This document shows, one piece after another, positions 1-12,085 of a DNA stretch of 64,000 nucleotides (its first letter is position 1; every line of letters begins with the position of its first letter). This stretch comes from Cepaea nemoralis (taxonomy: Eukaryota > Mollusca > Gastropoda > Stylommatophora > Helicidae). A model generated the notes under the pieces. That model did no database searches, had not been told where the DNA came from, and was given only the letters and a program-made list of their open reading frames with translations. The stretch covers positions 41,001 to 105,000 of the forward strand of contig JACEFZ010025826.1 in assembly GCA_014155875.1 (NCBI GenBank), given 5' to 3'. The translations under genes and the position numbers were made by a program.

Positions 1-951
1 ATCACGGGGGCATGTAACATCCTTAGATACCAGTGGTTCATGAACAAAATTCCCAGCTGTATGCTGAGATCACGGGGGCATGTAACATCCTTAGATACCA
101 GTGGTTCATGAACAAAATTCCCAGCTGTATGCTGAGATCACGGGGGCATGTAACATCCTTAAATACCAGTGGTTCATGAACAAAATTCCCAGCCCCACGC
201 TGAGATCACGGGGGCATGTAACATCCTTAGATACCAGTGGTTCATGAACAAAATTCCCAGCTGTACGCTGAGATCACGGGGGCATGTAACATCCTTAGAT
301 ACCAGTGGTTCATGAACAAAATTCCCAGCTGTATGCTGAGATCATGGGGGAATGTGACATCCTTAGATACCAGTGGTTCATGAACAAAATTCCTAGCTGT
401 ATGCTGAGATCACGGGGGCATGTAACATCCTTAGATACCAGTGGTTCATGAACAAAATTCCCAGCTGTATGCTGAGATCACGGGGGCATGTAACATCCTT
501 AGATACCAGTGGTTCATGAACAAAATTCCCAGCTGTATGCTGAGATCACGGGGGCATGTAACATCCTTAGATACCAGTGGTTCATGAACAAAATTCCCAG
601 CTGTATGCTGAGATCACGGGGCATGTAACATCCTTAGATACCAGTGGTTCATGAACAAAATTCCCAGCTGTATGCTGAGATCACGGGGGCATGTAACATC
701 CTTAGATACCAGTGGTTCATGAACAAAATTCCCAGCTGTATGCTGAGATCATGGGGGAATGTGACATCCTTAGATACCAGTGGTTCATGAACAAATTTCC
801 CAGCCCCACGCTGAGATCATGAGGGCATGTGACATCCTTAGATACCAGTGGTTCATGAACAAATTTCCCAACCCTATGCTGAGATCATGGGGGGATGTGA
901 CATCCTTAGATACCAGTGGTTCAGAAACAAATTTCCCAGCCCCACGCTGAG
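1..951. repeat. 68-bp tandem repeat array, about 14 copies
   Basis: Units start at 1, 69, 137, 205, 273, 341, 409, 477, 545, 613, 680, 748, 816 and 884. Each begins ATCACGGGGGCATGTAACAT or a close variant and ends in GCTGAG. The unit at 613 has lost one G (67 bp). The last three or four units diverge most (GTGACATCC, CAGCCCCACGC), as expected at the edge of an array. The array runs off the left end, so its real size is unknown. 68 is not a multiple of 3 and no frame stays open, so it is not coding. Confidence 0.97.
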
Positions 952-1121
952 ATCAAACCCTGTATCTCCTGAGTATGAGATGACCATCTCAGCCATGGCT
1001 CACCTCAATATACAAATCAATAACTAGCAATACATTTCTGTCATAGAAAGATAATGGGATACCTTGTTTACACACAGATACCTGTTTTACATTTTATTTT
1101 GATATTTTGTATTACTCACAG

Positions 1122-1293
1122 CTGAGAGTAGTGTGGAAGTAATAACATCCCCCGCATGCCAGGTCACCAACATCACATACAATGCATTAGTAGATCAGGA
1201 ACTTCTGACTGAGAACTTGGCTTTCACAGTTTTATGTTTGGGAGTTCACGCCAGGCTTCATGTGAAGTCCCAGATACAATGCACAAATATACA
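1122..1293 (+). CDS. Internal coding exon of an unidentified gene (penultimate exon)
   Basis: A 172-base open segment is bounded by a good acceptor (pyrimidine-rich, ACTCACAG ending 1121) and a consensus donor (CA|GTAAGT at 1294). It translates as ESSVEVITSPACQVTNITY... through ...HVKSQIQCTNI and ends with 2 bases of a split codon. That phase joins exactly to the segment at 4007, giving H at the junction. The peptide is not low-complexity and matches no transposon I know. I do not recognise the protein; it has several Cys and alternating hydrophobic stretches but no named motif. Upstream exons lie beyond the left edge, past the 68-bp array or further. Confidence 0.6.
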
Positions 1294-1314
1294 GTAAGTT
1301 GGTGTGCAAGAATG

Positions 1315-1580
1315 TTTTGTTTGTTCTTCTTTCACTCGCTTTAAACTCAAGCATAGTCCACGCTGGACTGATTCATGCGTGTGGGTTAGCTTTTCCTATT
1401 ACCAGTGTCCCTCAGCATCAGGTGAACCCACTCCAACTTTTGATGTACTTGTAAGTTACATTCCCAAGTCAAGGATGAGCAGTCAACATGTTAGTCCTAG
1501 TGACGTGTATGGGTTGAACCAGCTCCTTCTGCATCAGCAGACTGGAAGTTTAAGAACAGCGCTTTTATCCATGCTGCCTC
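1315..1580 (-). repeat. SINE-B copy (tRNA-headed), degraded
   Basis: It aligns by eye with the clearer copy at 17988-18275: CACTCGCTTT tail, GGGTTAGCTTTTCC, CAGGTGAACCCACTCC, CCCAAGTCAAGGA, then the degenerate tRNA-like head near 1510-1570. Head and tail order shows minus orientation. Confidence 0.7.
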
Positions 1581-2057
1581 TTGTGCAAGAAAGTCTATTG
1601 TTTATTTTTGTACACCTTATGCCATCTCTTGCATCTGCTCCCATGCTTGCTTGCTTGCTTATGTTCGCTGGCTGTGATCTCCAGCGTGAAGTCCTGTATG
1701 TCGAATGGTGACATCCTGTTGTCCAACATCAGTGTGATGTCATACAGGACCTGAGGTTTGTGTGAGTATACGTTGTTCCATGTCTAGTCTATTGGTGTGC
1801 AGACTGGTGGTTCCTCACCGTGCAGGCAGACACTCTCCGACTTCGGAGGAGTCTGCTCCCATTATTATTAATCTCCATCTCCAGTTCTCTTCTCCATGTC
1901 TATTTAGATCTCCCTCTATATCTTGTGCCCAGTGGGTTCCAGAACCTTCTAGTTATAGTACTGATGATCTTCTATAGGATTCCTGTGCCTCATCAATTTC
2001 CACAGAGAGTCCCTATCAGTGCTGTCAAAGGCTTTCACTTTTGCATAGTGAGATATA

Positions 2058-2295
2058 CCAGGTGTTTGTAAAGTCTTACTACACTTTGTATGTAGAACAA
2101 ATTTGAAAAATGAAGTACATGATGGCATAACAAAAATATGCTCCAGAGTCCATTGTGAAGCAATATGCAGCGAATGGCTGTCGTCTGCTGGAGTAATTCT
2201 TTGCACTCCAAACACAATGGGGCTATCAGCTGAAGAAAGAATTTTTTCAAATTTGTTATACATACAAAGTGTAGTGACACTTTACAAACACCCTG
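2058..2295. mobile_element. 238-bp MITE with TA target duplication (Tc1/mariner-type)
   Basis: The two ends are inverted copies over about 45 bp. The left end reads CCAGGTGTTTGTAAAG and the complement of the right end CAGGGTGTTTGTAAAG; both continue through CTACACTTTGTATGTA and ACAAATTTGAAAAA. TA flanks both sides (2056-2057 and 2296-2297). It is non-coding and non-autonomous, and sits in the intron between the two exons of the unknown gene. Confidence 0.8.
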
Positions 2296-2406
2296 TAATT
2301 ATATAGAGTTTATATTTTTTCAGTTGCAGTTTATGTAAAATTCATCTGTGCTGTTTTCAACTTATTTGAAATTCTTCTGAAATTTGTATATCTTGTTTTC
2401 CTTGTC

Positions 2407-2647
2407 GCCGTCTTCCTGGCCTAGAGGTTAGAAACTATTCTCCGTAATCTCATAAGTAACGTGAGGACGGTGAGAATCAGCAGTGGTTTGAATCGCGTCG
2501 GTAACTTACGGGGTATGTGAGCCGGCTGCTCAGAAAGCATTGGCAAACTACTGAGCGTAATCTTGCCAAGAAATCAACAATCAGCTGAAAGATGCTGATG
2601 TTGACAGCGATGTCCTGTAAAGGATATGCAAAACATTTAGTAATTTA
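2407..2647 (+). mobile_element. SINE-A (tRNA-derived) insertion with 12-bp TSD
   Basis: The target duplication GTTTTCCTTGTC is at 2395-2406 and 2648-2659. The head carries a Pol III A box (TGGCCTAGAGGTTAG) and a B box (GGTTTGAATCGCG). The body has the family signature ATGGCAAACTACTGAGCGTAA...AACAATCAGCTGAAAGATGCTG...GTCCTGTAAAGGATATGCAAA. This is one of the best-preserved copies in the window. Confidence 0.92.
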
Positions 2648-2846
2648 GTTTTCCTTGTCAGTTGCTTTGGCTACAGTCATACATGAAATCCTGTCTTGAT
2701 AGTTGGAAGCTGTACTTTCTGGGCAGTGGGCTGGAGTCTGTTGACAAGGACATACCTAAAACCCATGAAGGAAACATCACTAACCTGAGCCTTATCCCAG
2801 CCAGTCTGTATGACCAGGTTACATCCTGAGATGCCTCTCTCGAGAT

Positions 2847-3434
2847 AGTTAGTTAGTTAGTTAGTCGACAGATCATCCTCGTTGCACATCGAACCATTCA
2901 GTCCATAAGTGCTCGGATCCCCTCCTCAGCAAATCCCGCAGCGTGTAGCGGCTAACGACGCCAGTTCTGTGTTGGTTTATCAATCTTCTTTGGCTTCCTG
3001 CGTAGTGTTCTTGTTTGGCCACCCCTCTTTTAATTTGCTGCTCCTGCAGTCTGGCCATTGTTGTAGATTCACAGTCATCACTTGGTTCTCGCAAAAGTCT
3101 CACTTCTCGTAGAGCATTCAGAATGTCAGCCTGGTCCATGGCGCGTCCACCCTCCACAGTAGCCTCACCTGCGAGCTTGTCAGCCCGCTCATTTCCTTGT
3201 ACTCCCGCATGACCTGGCACGAAGATGAAACTAATCTTTGCCAGCCGAGACCGCTTCAGAGGCAGCAGCCATTCTCTTTGGATCGACCCCTCCTCTATCC
3301 TCTTGATCATGTTCATTGAGTCGCTAAGGAAACAAGCCCTAGTGAATGTCTGTGTCTCGAGCCATGTCATTGCTTTACTTACTGCCATGACTTCCATGGT
3401 CAGGCTACTTGTGGTTTCAGTGAAAGCACCAGCA
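2847..3434 (-). mobile_element. 5'-truncated RNase-H LINE with (CTAA)n tail, 11-bp TSD
   Basis: The TSD TCTCTCGAGAT is at 2836-2846 and 3435-3445. The tail (AGTT)n at 2847-2864 is the 3' end on the minus strand. An open frame from 3397 to 2873 (minus) carries the RNase H part: a TMEVMAVSKAMTWLE-type segment with the catalytic Glu, LSDSMNM with a catalytic Asp, and FVPGHAGVQGNERADKLA with the later motif. The reverse transcriptase is missing. The 588-bp insert split an older dispersed repeat whose halves are at about 2690-2835 and 3446-3530. Confidence 0.9.
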
Positions 3435-4006
3435 TCTCTCGAGATGTGAAGTTCCAGTACCTGTCTTGCACACCCCCTGGTTCTGAGCTTGGGTAGGGGA
3501 AGGAGAGTTCTGCAATATTGTCCCTGTGAAGATGAGTCTTTAGCGCTGGGTTGGGTGAGAAGCCTCTACTCCAACCTCACCTTAATAGATGCAAGCCTGT
3601 TTCAGGGATCGGATGACCGGAATGTCAACACATAGGGCTTAAATTCAGACTCGTAGTCTTCTAGAGGATTCACAGCCAACCAGCAAGAAATGATGAGGTG
3701 ATTCTCCATGTAGAGATGTCACTTCTTTGAAGATAAGTCAATACATTCTCTCTGCATTGTCCATAGATGGCAACTGATATTTCTCTATTGATATACAACT
3801 GATACTTCCCTATTGACAGTCAAAAGATGCTTCCCCATTTATATACAACTGATACAACACCTTTATTTACGACAATGCAGAAAGTAAACAAGTGGGAAGA
3901 ACAGTGCAATCACAACAATATTTTTAAGCAACCAATGCGCATACACATGTAATACCTAAGCATTTGTATGATCTTTATTTAAGTACTTCTTAAAATATAT
4001 TTTCAG

Positions 4007-4289
4007 CTTGCCTTTGTGTCCTGCATCTGTAAAGATTGGAGTCAACAGTGATACTTATATCCCCAAACTAGAAGACACTGTCATAGATGCTGTGTTACGT
4101 GGTCGTCATATCTCCGAGCTCGTATCACTCATATCTCAGTATAGTCAAGATGAAATGGCTCCATATGCTATTATAATCCCCATGAAGAAAAAGGTTGAGA
4201 AGAAGGAGACGAAATCCAAGAAACTGAAGATTCCCCACAGCAAACCAAACCAGTCTGCGCATAATGTGGATAATGAGATAACTCAGTAG
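4007..4289 (+). CDS. Terminal coding exon of the same unidentified gene
   Basis: The acceptor TATTTTCAG ends at 4006. The first base completes the split codon from the previous exon, then 93 codons follow to TAG at 4287-4289. The start LPLCPASVKIGVNSDTYIP and the stretch DAVLRGRHISELVSLISQYS look like an ordered globular or helical end. The last 45 residues or so are Lys-rich and probably disordered (PMKKKVEKKETKSKKLKIP), which could act as a nuclear or nucleic-acid-binding tail. An ATTAAA at 4424-4429 could be the poly(A) signal. The joined two exons give about 150 residues of C-terminus. The function is not assigned. Confidence 0.65.
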
Positions 4290-4429
4290 TGCTGTTTTGT
4301 TGACCTCAGGATGGCACTTAGGAAACGTGCTGATTATATTTTTGTTGACTTTAGGTTGGCACTTAGCAAACATAATGAATATTAGTTTTTATTGTTGTAT
4401 ACCTTAGATGCCATCCTGTATTGATTAAA

Positions 4430-5900
4430 TTCTCATTTAATTCATGATGAAGAAGCCAGTAAGTGCTTGTTTTTTTTTTGTTTTATGAAGAAAAGATGCA
4501 TGCGCTGGAAAGGACAAATTATGAGAAAACATGAGACACTCTCTTGTTTGGAGTCCACAGGCCGAATGAAATAGTGGAATATTTGAAAATAAAATATGGA
4601 AAAGAAAATTAAAGACAAATATGGGAAGAACATGGACGGAGCGGGCAAGTTGATGTAATCGCTTTGACTTTACACTGACGATGACACGAGCGTGGTCGGA
4701 TGAAGGTTTGCTGTCAGCTCTCAGCATTTGCTATGGGAGAGGAAAACTCCCACCTATTCCTCCGCACACAAACATTGGTGATAATAGCACTTAGCAGGTT
4801 CCTGTGATAGGAGTTTGTGTGTGTACAGAGTTGCAGGAGATAGCAACAGTCAGGCACTTGCATGAGTTGGTTGAGGACCTGTGACCCATTTGGGGGTAAA
4901 GGCCAGATGAAGAAGTCCTTGAAGAGTGGATGCTGGTGGTCCCTCTTGTGACCTGGTGCTTTCATGTTAGATCCATTCTCATCTGCAGTCATTATAACCA
5001 GTTTCCAATTCCCTGTACCATTATGGAGAAGATTCACCAAGAGATGTTTCACTGCACCATGCTGTCTATTCATCATCAGGTGCCGTGCCGACTGGTGTGG
5101 GTGTTGTGATCTCCAACATAATGTGCCAGGTGTGCTGGCAGCTTTCCATGCTGTGCTTTTGAAGCAATCAAATCAGTTTTGTTATTTCTATCACCCCTGA
5201 ATTAACCAGTCAATAGACCCACACAAGGTTAGAGGCCTCCATAATTGTAGCCACTCCTGCTACAGCCATCCATTGTGAACTTTCTGAAGCCTGGACTGGA
5301 GTCAGAGCCAGTAATTTAACTCTTAAAAGAAATGAATATTTCCACATGTTTTGTCCCTCGTTGAGTTTTCATATGCAAAAATGGCAATTTATTTACATAT
5401 TATTTTCAAAGCCCTATTGATGTTTTTGATTCTCATAAAGGGAATATGTGAAAATGTAAATTTCTACAAAACCAAACCATAACTTTGTTAATAGTCACGA
5501 ATACTGGCTAGTAATAGCACAAGTACTGGCTGTCTTTGAAGAACACTTGGAAGGAAATATTTGCTACAATTGACTGACCTATATTTTTAAGAATTAAAGA
5601 AATTTGCATCGAGCATGCCTAGGAATGGAGCAGGTGTAGGCCTGAAGTACTTTGTCTGTTCTTATTTGGGGGATTCTAGTAGCAGATTGTTTTGGTGTTT
5701 TTGTGGATTCCTCAATTGCTCCTATCTTTAACTTGTTGAATAGATGGTATCTCTGCTGTGTTCAGTGCAAAGTTTCTCATTTCAGTATTATGATATACTG
5801 AATTTGCATCGTTTCAAAGTGACGAAAAAATGCGATTGTCATGGATTCGAATCTCCATCGAGGCAGGGATTTTTAACAAATCAAGAAATGATTTAGGAGG
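4430..5900. other. No recognisable feature
   Basis: AT-rich sequence with short accidental frames only. I see no splice-bounded open segment, repeat family member or structured motif here. Confidence 0.4.
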
Positions 5901-5904
5901 TAAA

Positions 5905-7215
5905 TGTCTTCATCATCATCAAGTGCCCTGGCAATGTCTCTTCACAGATCTTGGTCTTTGGTGTTCTGGATCAACTCTGCTGATGATATTCCTCCATTCC
6001 ACCATCTCAGTCCATTGAGCATCATTTCTCTTGGTCTGTCTGACTTCCTCTTGATCTTTCCAGTCGTTACAATGTTCTCAATGCCTCTCTTCTCATCACA
6101 TGACCAAAGAAAGCTGTTTGTCTCTTTCTTAATGTTAAATATAATGCTCTAGTTTCACTAGTCTCTTTCAGGCAGTCACCATTAGTTATTCTGGCAGTTC
6201 AGGGAATTCTCAACATTCGTCTCAGGAGCTACATCTCCGTTGCTTCTAAGTTCTTCCTAATTTGTTCATTAACATTCCAAGATTCACTGCCATACAGCAA
6301 AACAGGTTCTATATAGCATTTCAGCACTCTCTTACATTCAATGATAGTAATTGCATAAGATACCTTTCATTTTCTGAAATACATCGTTTGCTTGTCCTGT
6401 TCTGTTCTGAATCTCTGTTGTGTATCTTCCATGTGATGTTATAATTACCCTCCCCCCCCCCCCCCCCCTTTATTTTTGGTTCACATATCCTTTACAGGAC
6501 ATCGCTATCAGCATCTTTCAGCTGATTGTTGATTTCTTGGCAAGATTACGCTCAGTAGTTTGCCATTGCTTTCTGAGTGACCGGCTCACATACCTTATAA
6601 GTTACAGATGCGGAGAGAACTGCTACCGATTCTCGCGCATGTCACATTACTCACGAGAGTATACGGGATTACGGAGAAAGTCCAGACCAGGGAGACCGGC
6701 ATAATTACCCTAGGTATTTAAAATTATCCACTTGGTTAAACATTTCCCCTATTTCCATTTCACTTTTGGTGTCACTATTTTCTTTAATATCACCATTGTT
6801 ACTGTTTTCTTTATATTCAAGCCTTTCAATTCTGTTAGAGTCCTTTCAATTCTGTTACTACAGTGTCTAACAATTGTTGTAGATCGTTTGCATTTCCCAC
6901 CATCAATACTGTGTCATGTGCGTAGGTAGATTGTTTATATTATAATCTCCGATTAGTATTCCTTGCTTTTCTTTGATCTCTCTCATTATTACTTCGCTAT
7001 AGAGAGAAGAGATCTGGTGACAAAACACATCCTGTCGTACTCCAAGTTTTGTTCATAATTGCCTTCTTCATTTCTCATTTTAATTGCTGCCAACTGATTC
7101 CAGTAAATATTCTTTATTATTCTGAGATCTTTCCCATCAATGGTTATATCTTCTAACAATGTTAATCAGTTCATTGTCTTGGCCTCTTTTATAATATATT
7201 CATTACCCCTTTTGG
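5905..7215 (-). mobile_element. LINE-A fragment, (ATG)n tail, split by a SINE
   Basis: It starts with the family 3' end, read here as CATCATCATCAAGTGCCCTG, and continues through AACTCTGCTGATGATATTCC and ACATGACCAAAGAAAGCTGT. Near 7005-7045 the minus strand still reads GVRQ followed by a broken form of the CVLSP reverse transcriptase motif. It is a decayed 5'-truncated non-LTR retrotransposon with many stops. A SINE sits inside at 6452-6700. Confidence 0.8.
6452..6700 (-). mobile_element. SINE-A nested in LINE-A, 11-bp TSD
   Basis: The TSD ATAATTACCCT is at 6441-6451 and 6701-6711. On the minus strand it begins GCCGGTCTCCCTGGTCTGGA and ends in TCCTGTAAAGGATATGTGAACC. A C18 run (about 6453-6470) lies at its 3' tail. 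The body is intact. Confidence 0.9.
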
Positions 7216-7609
7216 CTATCCTGTTAATTGTATCACTCTTCTGTCAAGCAGCCGCGGTGTTTCCTGCTTATTATTTCATCTTGGTTAGTGCTGCATCTTT
7301 GTGATTGCTAGAGATATGAATTTCTAACCGTCTGCTTGTAGACTAGATTGTGGAGTCACTTTACTGCACAGCAGAAAATAAGATACGTAGCTTTTGGGAA
7401 TTAAGAAATAGAAATGGCAGCGCGAAAGGAAATGTGTCATCTTCACAAAAAAGTTGACCTAATATATGCACGGATATCTGTGGAATTTACAAAAAAAACC
7501 ACCATGTGTTATAGGAAGAGATAGATAAGGTAGGCTATGAAAAGTTAAACAAATCCTTCCTTTTTTGCACTCCAGCGGAGCATACATCCATCTTATGTTA
7601 CACCCTGTA

Positions 7610-7840
7610 ACTCCTTATCCTGCCATGTTTTTCTCAGCATTTTGGCTAACTGAATTATCTTCAGTCTTATTTGGAGATGCTGACTGGTTGGATTTTGCAG
7701 CTAAAATTGTCCACAGAATGAGGTAGCCTACACCACAACCAGCTCTTATGGTACTCGACTTTGTTTCTCTTTTAGGCCTGGGAAACATTAGTGGTATTGT
7801 CATTATCAAATGCCTACCGACTGGCATGGGCAATCATGCA
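7610..7840. repeat. Dispersed repeat F fragment
   Basis: It shares TGACTGGTTGGATTTTGCAGCTAAA...AGAATGAGGTAGCC with 11935-11995 and 41580-41640. It is a fragment of the family that is complete at 51831-52435. Confidence 0.6.
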
Positions 7841-8464
7841 TCTCCACATCTTGTGATCAACGGCATGTATCAGTTTGTGAGTTGACTTCCTCCATGCCAT
7901 GACAGAAGACTGTTAAGAATTTTCTCTTGATGTTTTCCTCTGTCTCTCTTTCCTGTTGTCATGTTCTAGTTTTTGTCTTCTCATAATGTGGCAAAAATAG
8001 GACTGCCTCTTTCTGTTTTTTTTGCAACTTAGCCTCCCTAAAAATATCCAGACTGATCATTTTGGCTGTCCATTTAATTCTTAGAGTTCTATATAACCAT
8101 ATCTTCAAAGATTCTGTCTTTTTTTCTAACTGCCTAGGGTTTAGCCATATGTTAGAACTGGTTCTATGTAACATGTAAGAATTATTGTTCTAACTTCCAA
8201 TGACAAGGAGTTATTGCATAAAATGTTTTTCATTTGATAGAATGCATGCAGTTTTGTCCTATTCTGTAATGCATCTTACATGCAGAGGTACAGTATGTGT
8301 GCTATAATTGCTGAACATACAGAGCAGTGTTAAACTACTTTATTTGATGTGTCATTTGCAGTCCATTAGTGGCCAGTTCTGTCAACCATTTTCATGAAGC
8401 TATGTAATGTTAATAATTCATTTTGAAGAGTATGCTTTAGGTAGAAATTTATTGCCTTTACTAG

Positions 8465-8632
8465 TGAGTTTAAAATAAGGTGAATCCAGGAATATTAACC
8501 TGGTCAAAAATGCACGCTAAAAGCCGAATGTGTTGACCTAAGGGTTTCGACCCAAGGGTGCCTAACGAGACACCGCAATCACATCTGAAAATAAATACAC
8601 TCAGGTTGAACGCTAAGAAGAAGAAGAAGATA
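8465..8632 (+). repeat. SINE-like repeat with (AGA)n tail
   Basis: It ends GTTGAACGCTAAGAAGAAGAAGAAG. The same 3' signature (GAACGC(A/T)(G/A)AGAAGAAG) recurs at 41775-41865, 51330-51465 and, inverted, at 16390-16545 and 23720-23860. Confidence 0.6.
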
Positions 8633-9469
8633 TAAGGTGAACAGAAAGGGGGGGGGGTGCATACACAGACTATATTCTGTGTACAAGCGATCAGGTTGCT
8701 TTAATATCCTTATGAAATACTTTGGCCATATTACATGTCGGAGAAGTTTGGAGAGAATAGGGATGGAAGCTGTGGTTTGTGAAAGTAAAGATGGATTGAC
8801 CAGTACGAAGACACAGGGCTATTGCAGACACAAGGGCGTGTGAGGCAGGACAACTGGAAAATAATTGAGGAACTTTTTGGCGGGCCATGATGAGTGACAT
8901 TTTGTGAATGACCTGTGACATAATGAGTGACACTTTGTGAACAGCCTGTTACAGGATGAGAATGGTGTGAACTCTCTTCTGAAACTGTACAAGAATGATA
9001 AACAACTCATAAATATGTAAACACACAAATATATTACAAACAAGCAGAGTAAATTCAGAATTGACATTTATTTACAAGATATGGCAGTTGTCAATCCATG
9101 ACACTGTAATTAGGTAAATTGATGACTTCATGAAAAATATGGATATTTACAAGTCTGTACAATGACATCTTTGAAAGAAAAAAAATTTGCCATAACGCAA
9201 ACTGAAATAACTTTATAAAATAGAGTACACAGTGCGTTCCTGTTAAAATGAAGTGAGATTAGTGACTTGTGCAGTGATAACAGTTTATACTGAAACAGCA
9301 TCTCAGTGCTCTTTTTAACAAGCTGCACAGCAACAACATAATTGCATCCAATCTTTTACACTGCATCTATACTCAATGTTCATATCACCGTGTTTGCTGC
9401 TACATAGGGTTTCAACATGTATAATATTAAATATATCATGAATGTTTGAAAGAGTAGTGGTTGGAAGGC

Positions 9470-10160
9470 CTAATTCTCCATCCTCAAAAGTATGTTCATT
9501 CTTTCTCATTGCTGCCGACCCTTGAATAACCAGATGAGCACATGGTGGTAATGATTGTGACTGATCAGGTCAATTCTTGGGGTAAATTTTTGTCCACAAT
9601 GGATGCACGTGAACACATGGTCATTTCCACCATCTGACGCCTCACATACTCGGTGTGTGATCTATCTGCAATCATTTGTTTCCTTTGTCTTTATTGCATT
9701 TCTGATCTTTGCCCTCCATGCAACACAATCAGCAGCAACTTACTCCCAAGGTTCAGTATCAGTTGTGTCCCAATTTAACACATCTTTGTACTGTAGTGGA
9801 GGCACACCCCAAGATCTTTTACCCATCTGTAATTCACCCCCCCCCCCCCCCCCAAAAAAAAATGTCCTTTGGTATTCTATCATCGTCCAACCTCATTCTA
9901 CCGTTGTCCATCCTCTTAATGTGTTCTATCCATCTAAGTCTATGAAGAATGAGCATGGAACAAACTGTCATACAACTTGATCTGTCCAATACTTCAGTAC
10001 CCCACATTACACCTTGTGACATAATCTGTGTCTTCTTTTTGCTAATTTTTAAAACCAAATTCTGAACAAGCCTTGGAGAATGCAGATAGTAGACGTAAAT
10101 CTTCCCCATCTGCACATGTGGATTAGCATTCCAGACAGCAGAACACTTATTCCAAGATTG
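9470..10160 (-). pseudogene. LINE reverse transcriptase C-terminus, decayed
   Basis: The minus strand reads LRWIEHIKRMDNGRM, then after a C/A-run interruption at 9836-9860 GELQMGKRSWGVPPLQYKDV, ...VAADCVAWRAKIRNAIK, and finally a zinc-finger-like CIHCGQKFTPRIDLISH near 9550-9600. This order (GHVKRM, GRPQLRYKDV, WR, C-x2-C...H finger) is typical of the C-terminus of a widespread invertebrate LINE ORF2. Stops and frame breaks show it is dead. Confidence 0.75.
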
Positions 10161-10959
10161 CCCTGAATGTGACACTGCAGATGTAGACTATTTCGAATGA
10201 ATGAAAGAATACTCATGTATCTAAGCTAAAGGTTTAGACAACTACAAACTTTTAGACTTGCCCACTGTTACCATAAAATAATAATAATAATTTCTTATTT
10301 AAATAATTAAAAGACATTCCTGTTTTGAGGAACCTAGTTATGAACCTCAACGATCAGTATGTTTGACTTCAGCATGCATTTGTGTAAGGTTTTCTTACTC
10401 TAGAAAAGAATCCATACAAGTTCTCTCTACCCATGGGTAGGGTTAATCTCTTAACAATTGTGCAAAGGCAATTGCCACACTGTCTACTCTTTGGGATTTC
10501 CAACTGTGCTGGGATTTTTGACTTGCACACAGTAACTGTTTTTTCCCCCTTATATGAGAAGGCCAGATATCCAATCTCACTATCCAAAAGATCACATTAG
10601 GTACCAGGGTTTTTTGAAAACATTTAGTACAACTACCCTTTAGTGCCTGAATATGCAGACACTGTAACCCCCCAGTCGTGACTCTCCCTTAAAGACTATC
10701 AATTACAATGACACTGCCCGGTGAAGACGTGGCTGGCAGCTTAATGTAGCGGGCCTATACTGGAAGTCAAGCAGTTTCCATAACCGAGTCTGACATTAAA
10801 AATATTATGCACCTTAAAGTCTCTTGCTAAGATAGTACAGTTTACTAACCCCCCGTTATTCATATCTGACTGTGGGCTGATATGCACTTTGAGCCAGTAA
10901 GCGCTAAGCAGTACAGCTGGGCGTTCCTTTGCTTCTTGAAGTAATCGCTTATCACAGAT

Positions 10960-11115
10960 TTCAAGACGATTTCTTACAGTGTATCTCCAGGTATTAGTTA
11001 CAAGCCACTTCCTCCTGGGTTACGTGCCTTTGCCCAACACTTTCGGGTCTGACTTGCACGCATCTTTAAATCGTAGTTGTGGACGCCCAATATTTCTACT
11101 ACTGTTTGCCTGCTG
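10960..11115 (-). pseudogene. LINE ORF2 C-terminal fragment
   Basis: The minus strand reads NIGRPQLRFKDACKSD followed by PKVLGKGT, the same C-terminal signature as the fragment at 9470-10160. It is short and has no start or end. Confidence 0.65.
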
Positions 11116-11559
11116 CACTTGGAGAATGTCTCGTGAAATTTCTCAGCATACTTGGTCATGTCCATCATGTTCTGCATTGTCCAAACAGCGAGTCCAGTTC
11201 AGAATCCTCCTGCTATCCATTCTTACATTTATACCAGTGTCTTTCCTCTTGCACAGTGGCCCTCTGCCATATTATTTTCAGCAGGGTATATTATGTCTCT
11301 TTGTGTAAGCAAAATACTATTAATTAAACTCTCATATAATTTTTAATAATTCTCTCTTTGTTTCTAGTTTATTGAAATCTACTGAATCCTACATATAGCT
11401 GAACTCGCAGGTAATACTGGAGGTTTGTCTTTCAAGTTATTGGGTTCCGGGATGGGTATAAAGTTTTCTGTGTGTCATCTACCTTCCTAGCTGTCCCTTA
11501 ATAGCAAAATAATCTGGTGATTTCTTCTTGACTACACCCACATGAGAGGCTTACATCCT

Positions 11560-11672
11560 ATAAATTTATATGGTGGGTTATATCTATGAGCTGATCCAGG
11601 ACTCTGGTGATCAAGTGAGATGGTGAAACATGACTGCTCGCCACTTATCGGCATGGCACATGATGATGATGA
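11560..11672 (+). repeat. LINE-A 3' end fragment
   Basis: GATCAAGTGAGATGGTGAAA...ATCGGCATGGCACATGATGATGATGAT matches the 3' end of the copy at 45393-45735, ending in a short (ATG)n tail. Confidence 0.7.
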
Positions 11673-11869
11673 TATCTATTGAATGTTCAAGATGCCATCA
11701 GCCACAATGCAACAAATAAATGGTGAAACTTGCTGCATTTGAAAGTGAGAAAAACCACAAGCATAAAAAAAAACAATAACATAGCTGAACATAATGTGTT
11801 GTATAGTAATGTGCACGCACAAGTAAAAAATATCTGTAAGACATGATATTCCTTTTGCCTTTTATGTCT

Positions 11870-12085
11870 CCTTCTGTTGCCTATCATCTCCCAAAGGAAC
11901 ATAGGCCCTCATCCAATCACATCAAGCCCTTTGTAGACTTGTGCTTATGATTGGTTGGATTCTGCAGCTAAAGTGGTCGACAGGATGAGGTAGCCATCTT
12001 ATGGCAACCCATTGTAGTCACCTCTGACTGCATGCAGGTTACAGTGTTACTATGCTTTACTTGGGCCCTGGTAATACTATCATTC
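11870..12085. repeat. Dispersed repeat F fragment
   Basis: It contains TTGGTTGGATTCTGCAGCTAAAGTGG...AGGATGAGGTAGCC and CAGTGTTACTATGCTTTACTTGGGCCCTGG. It is related to 41505-41750 and 52340-52435. Confidence 0.6.

Noticed and set aside
9603..9980. 125-codon plus frame
   Set aside because: It is antisense to a decayed LINE ORF2 and runs through a poly-C tract (PPPPPP).
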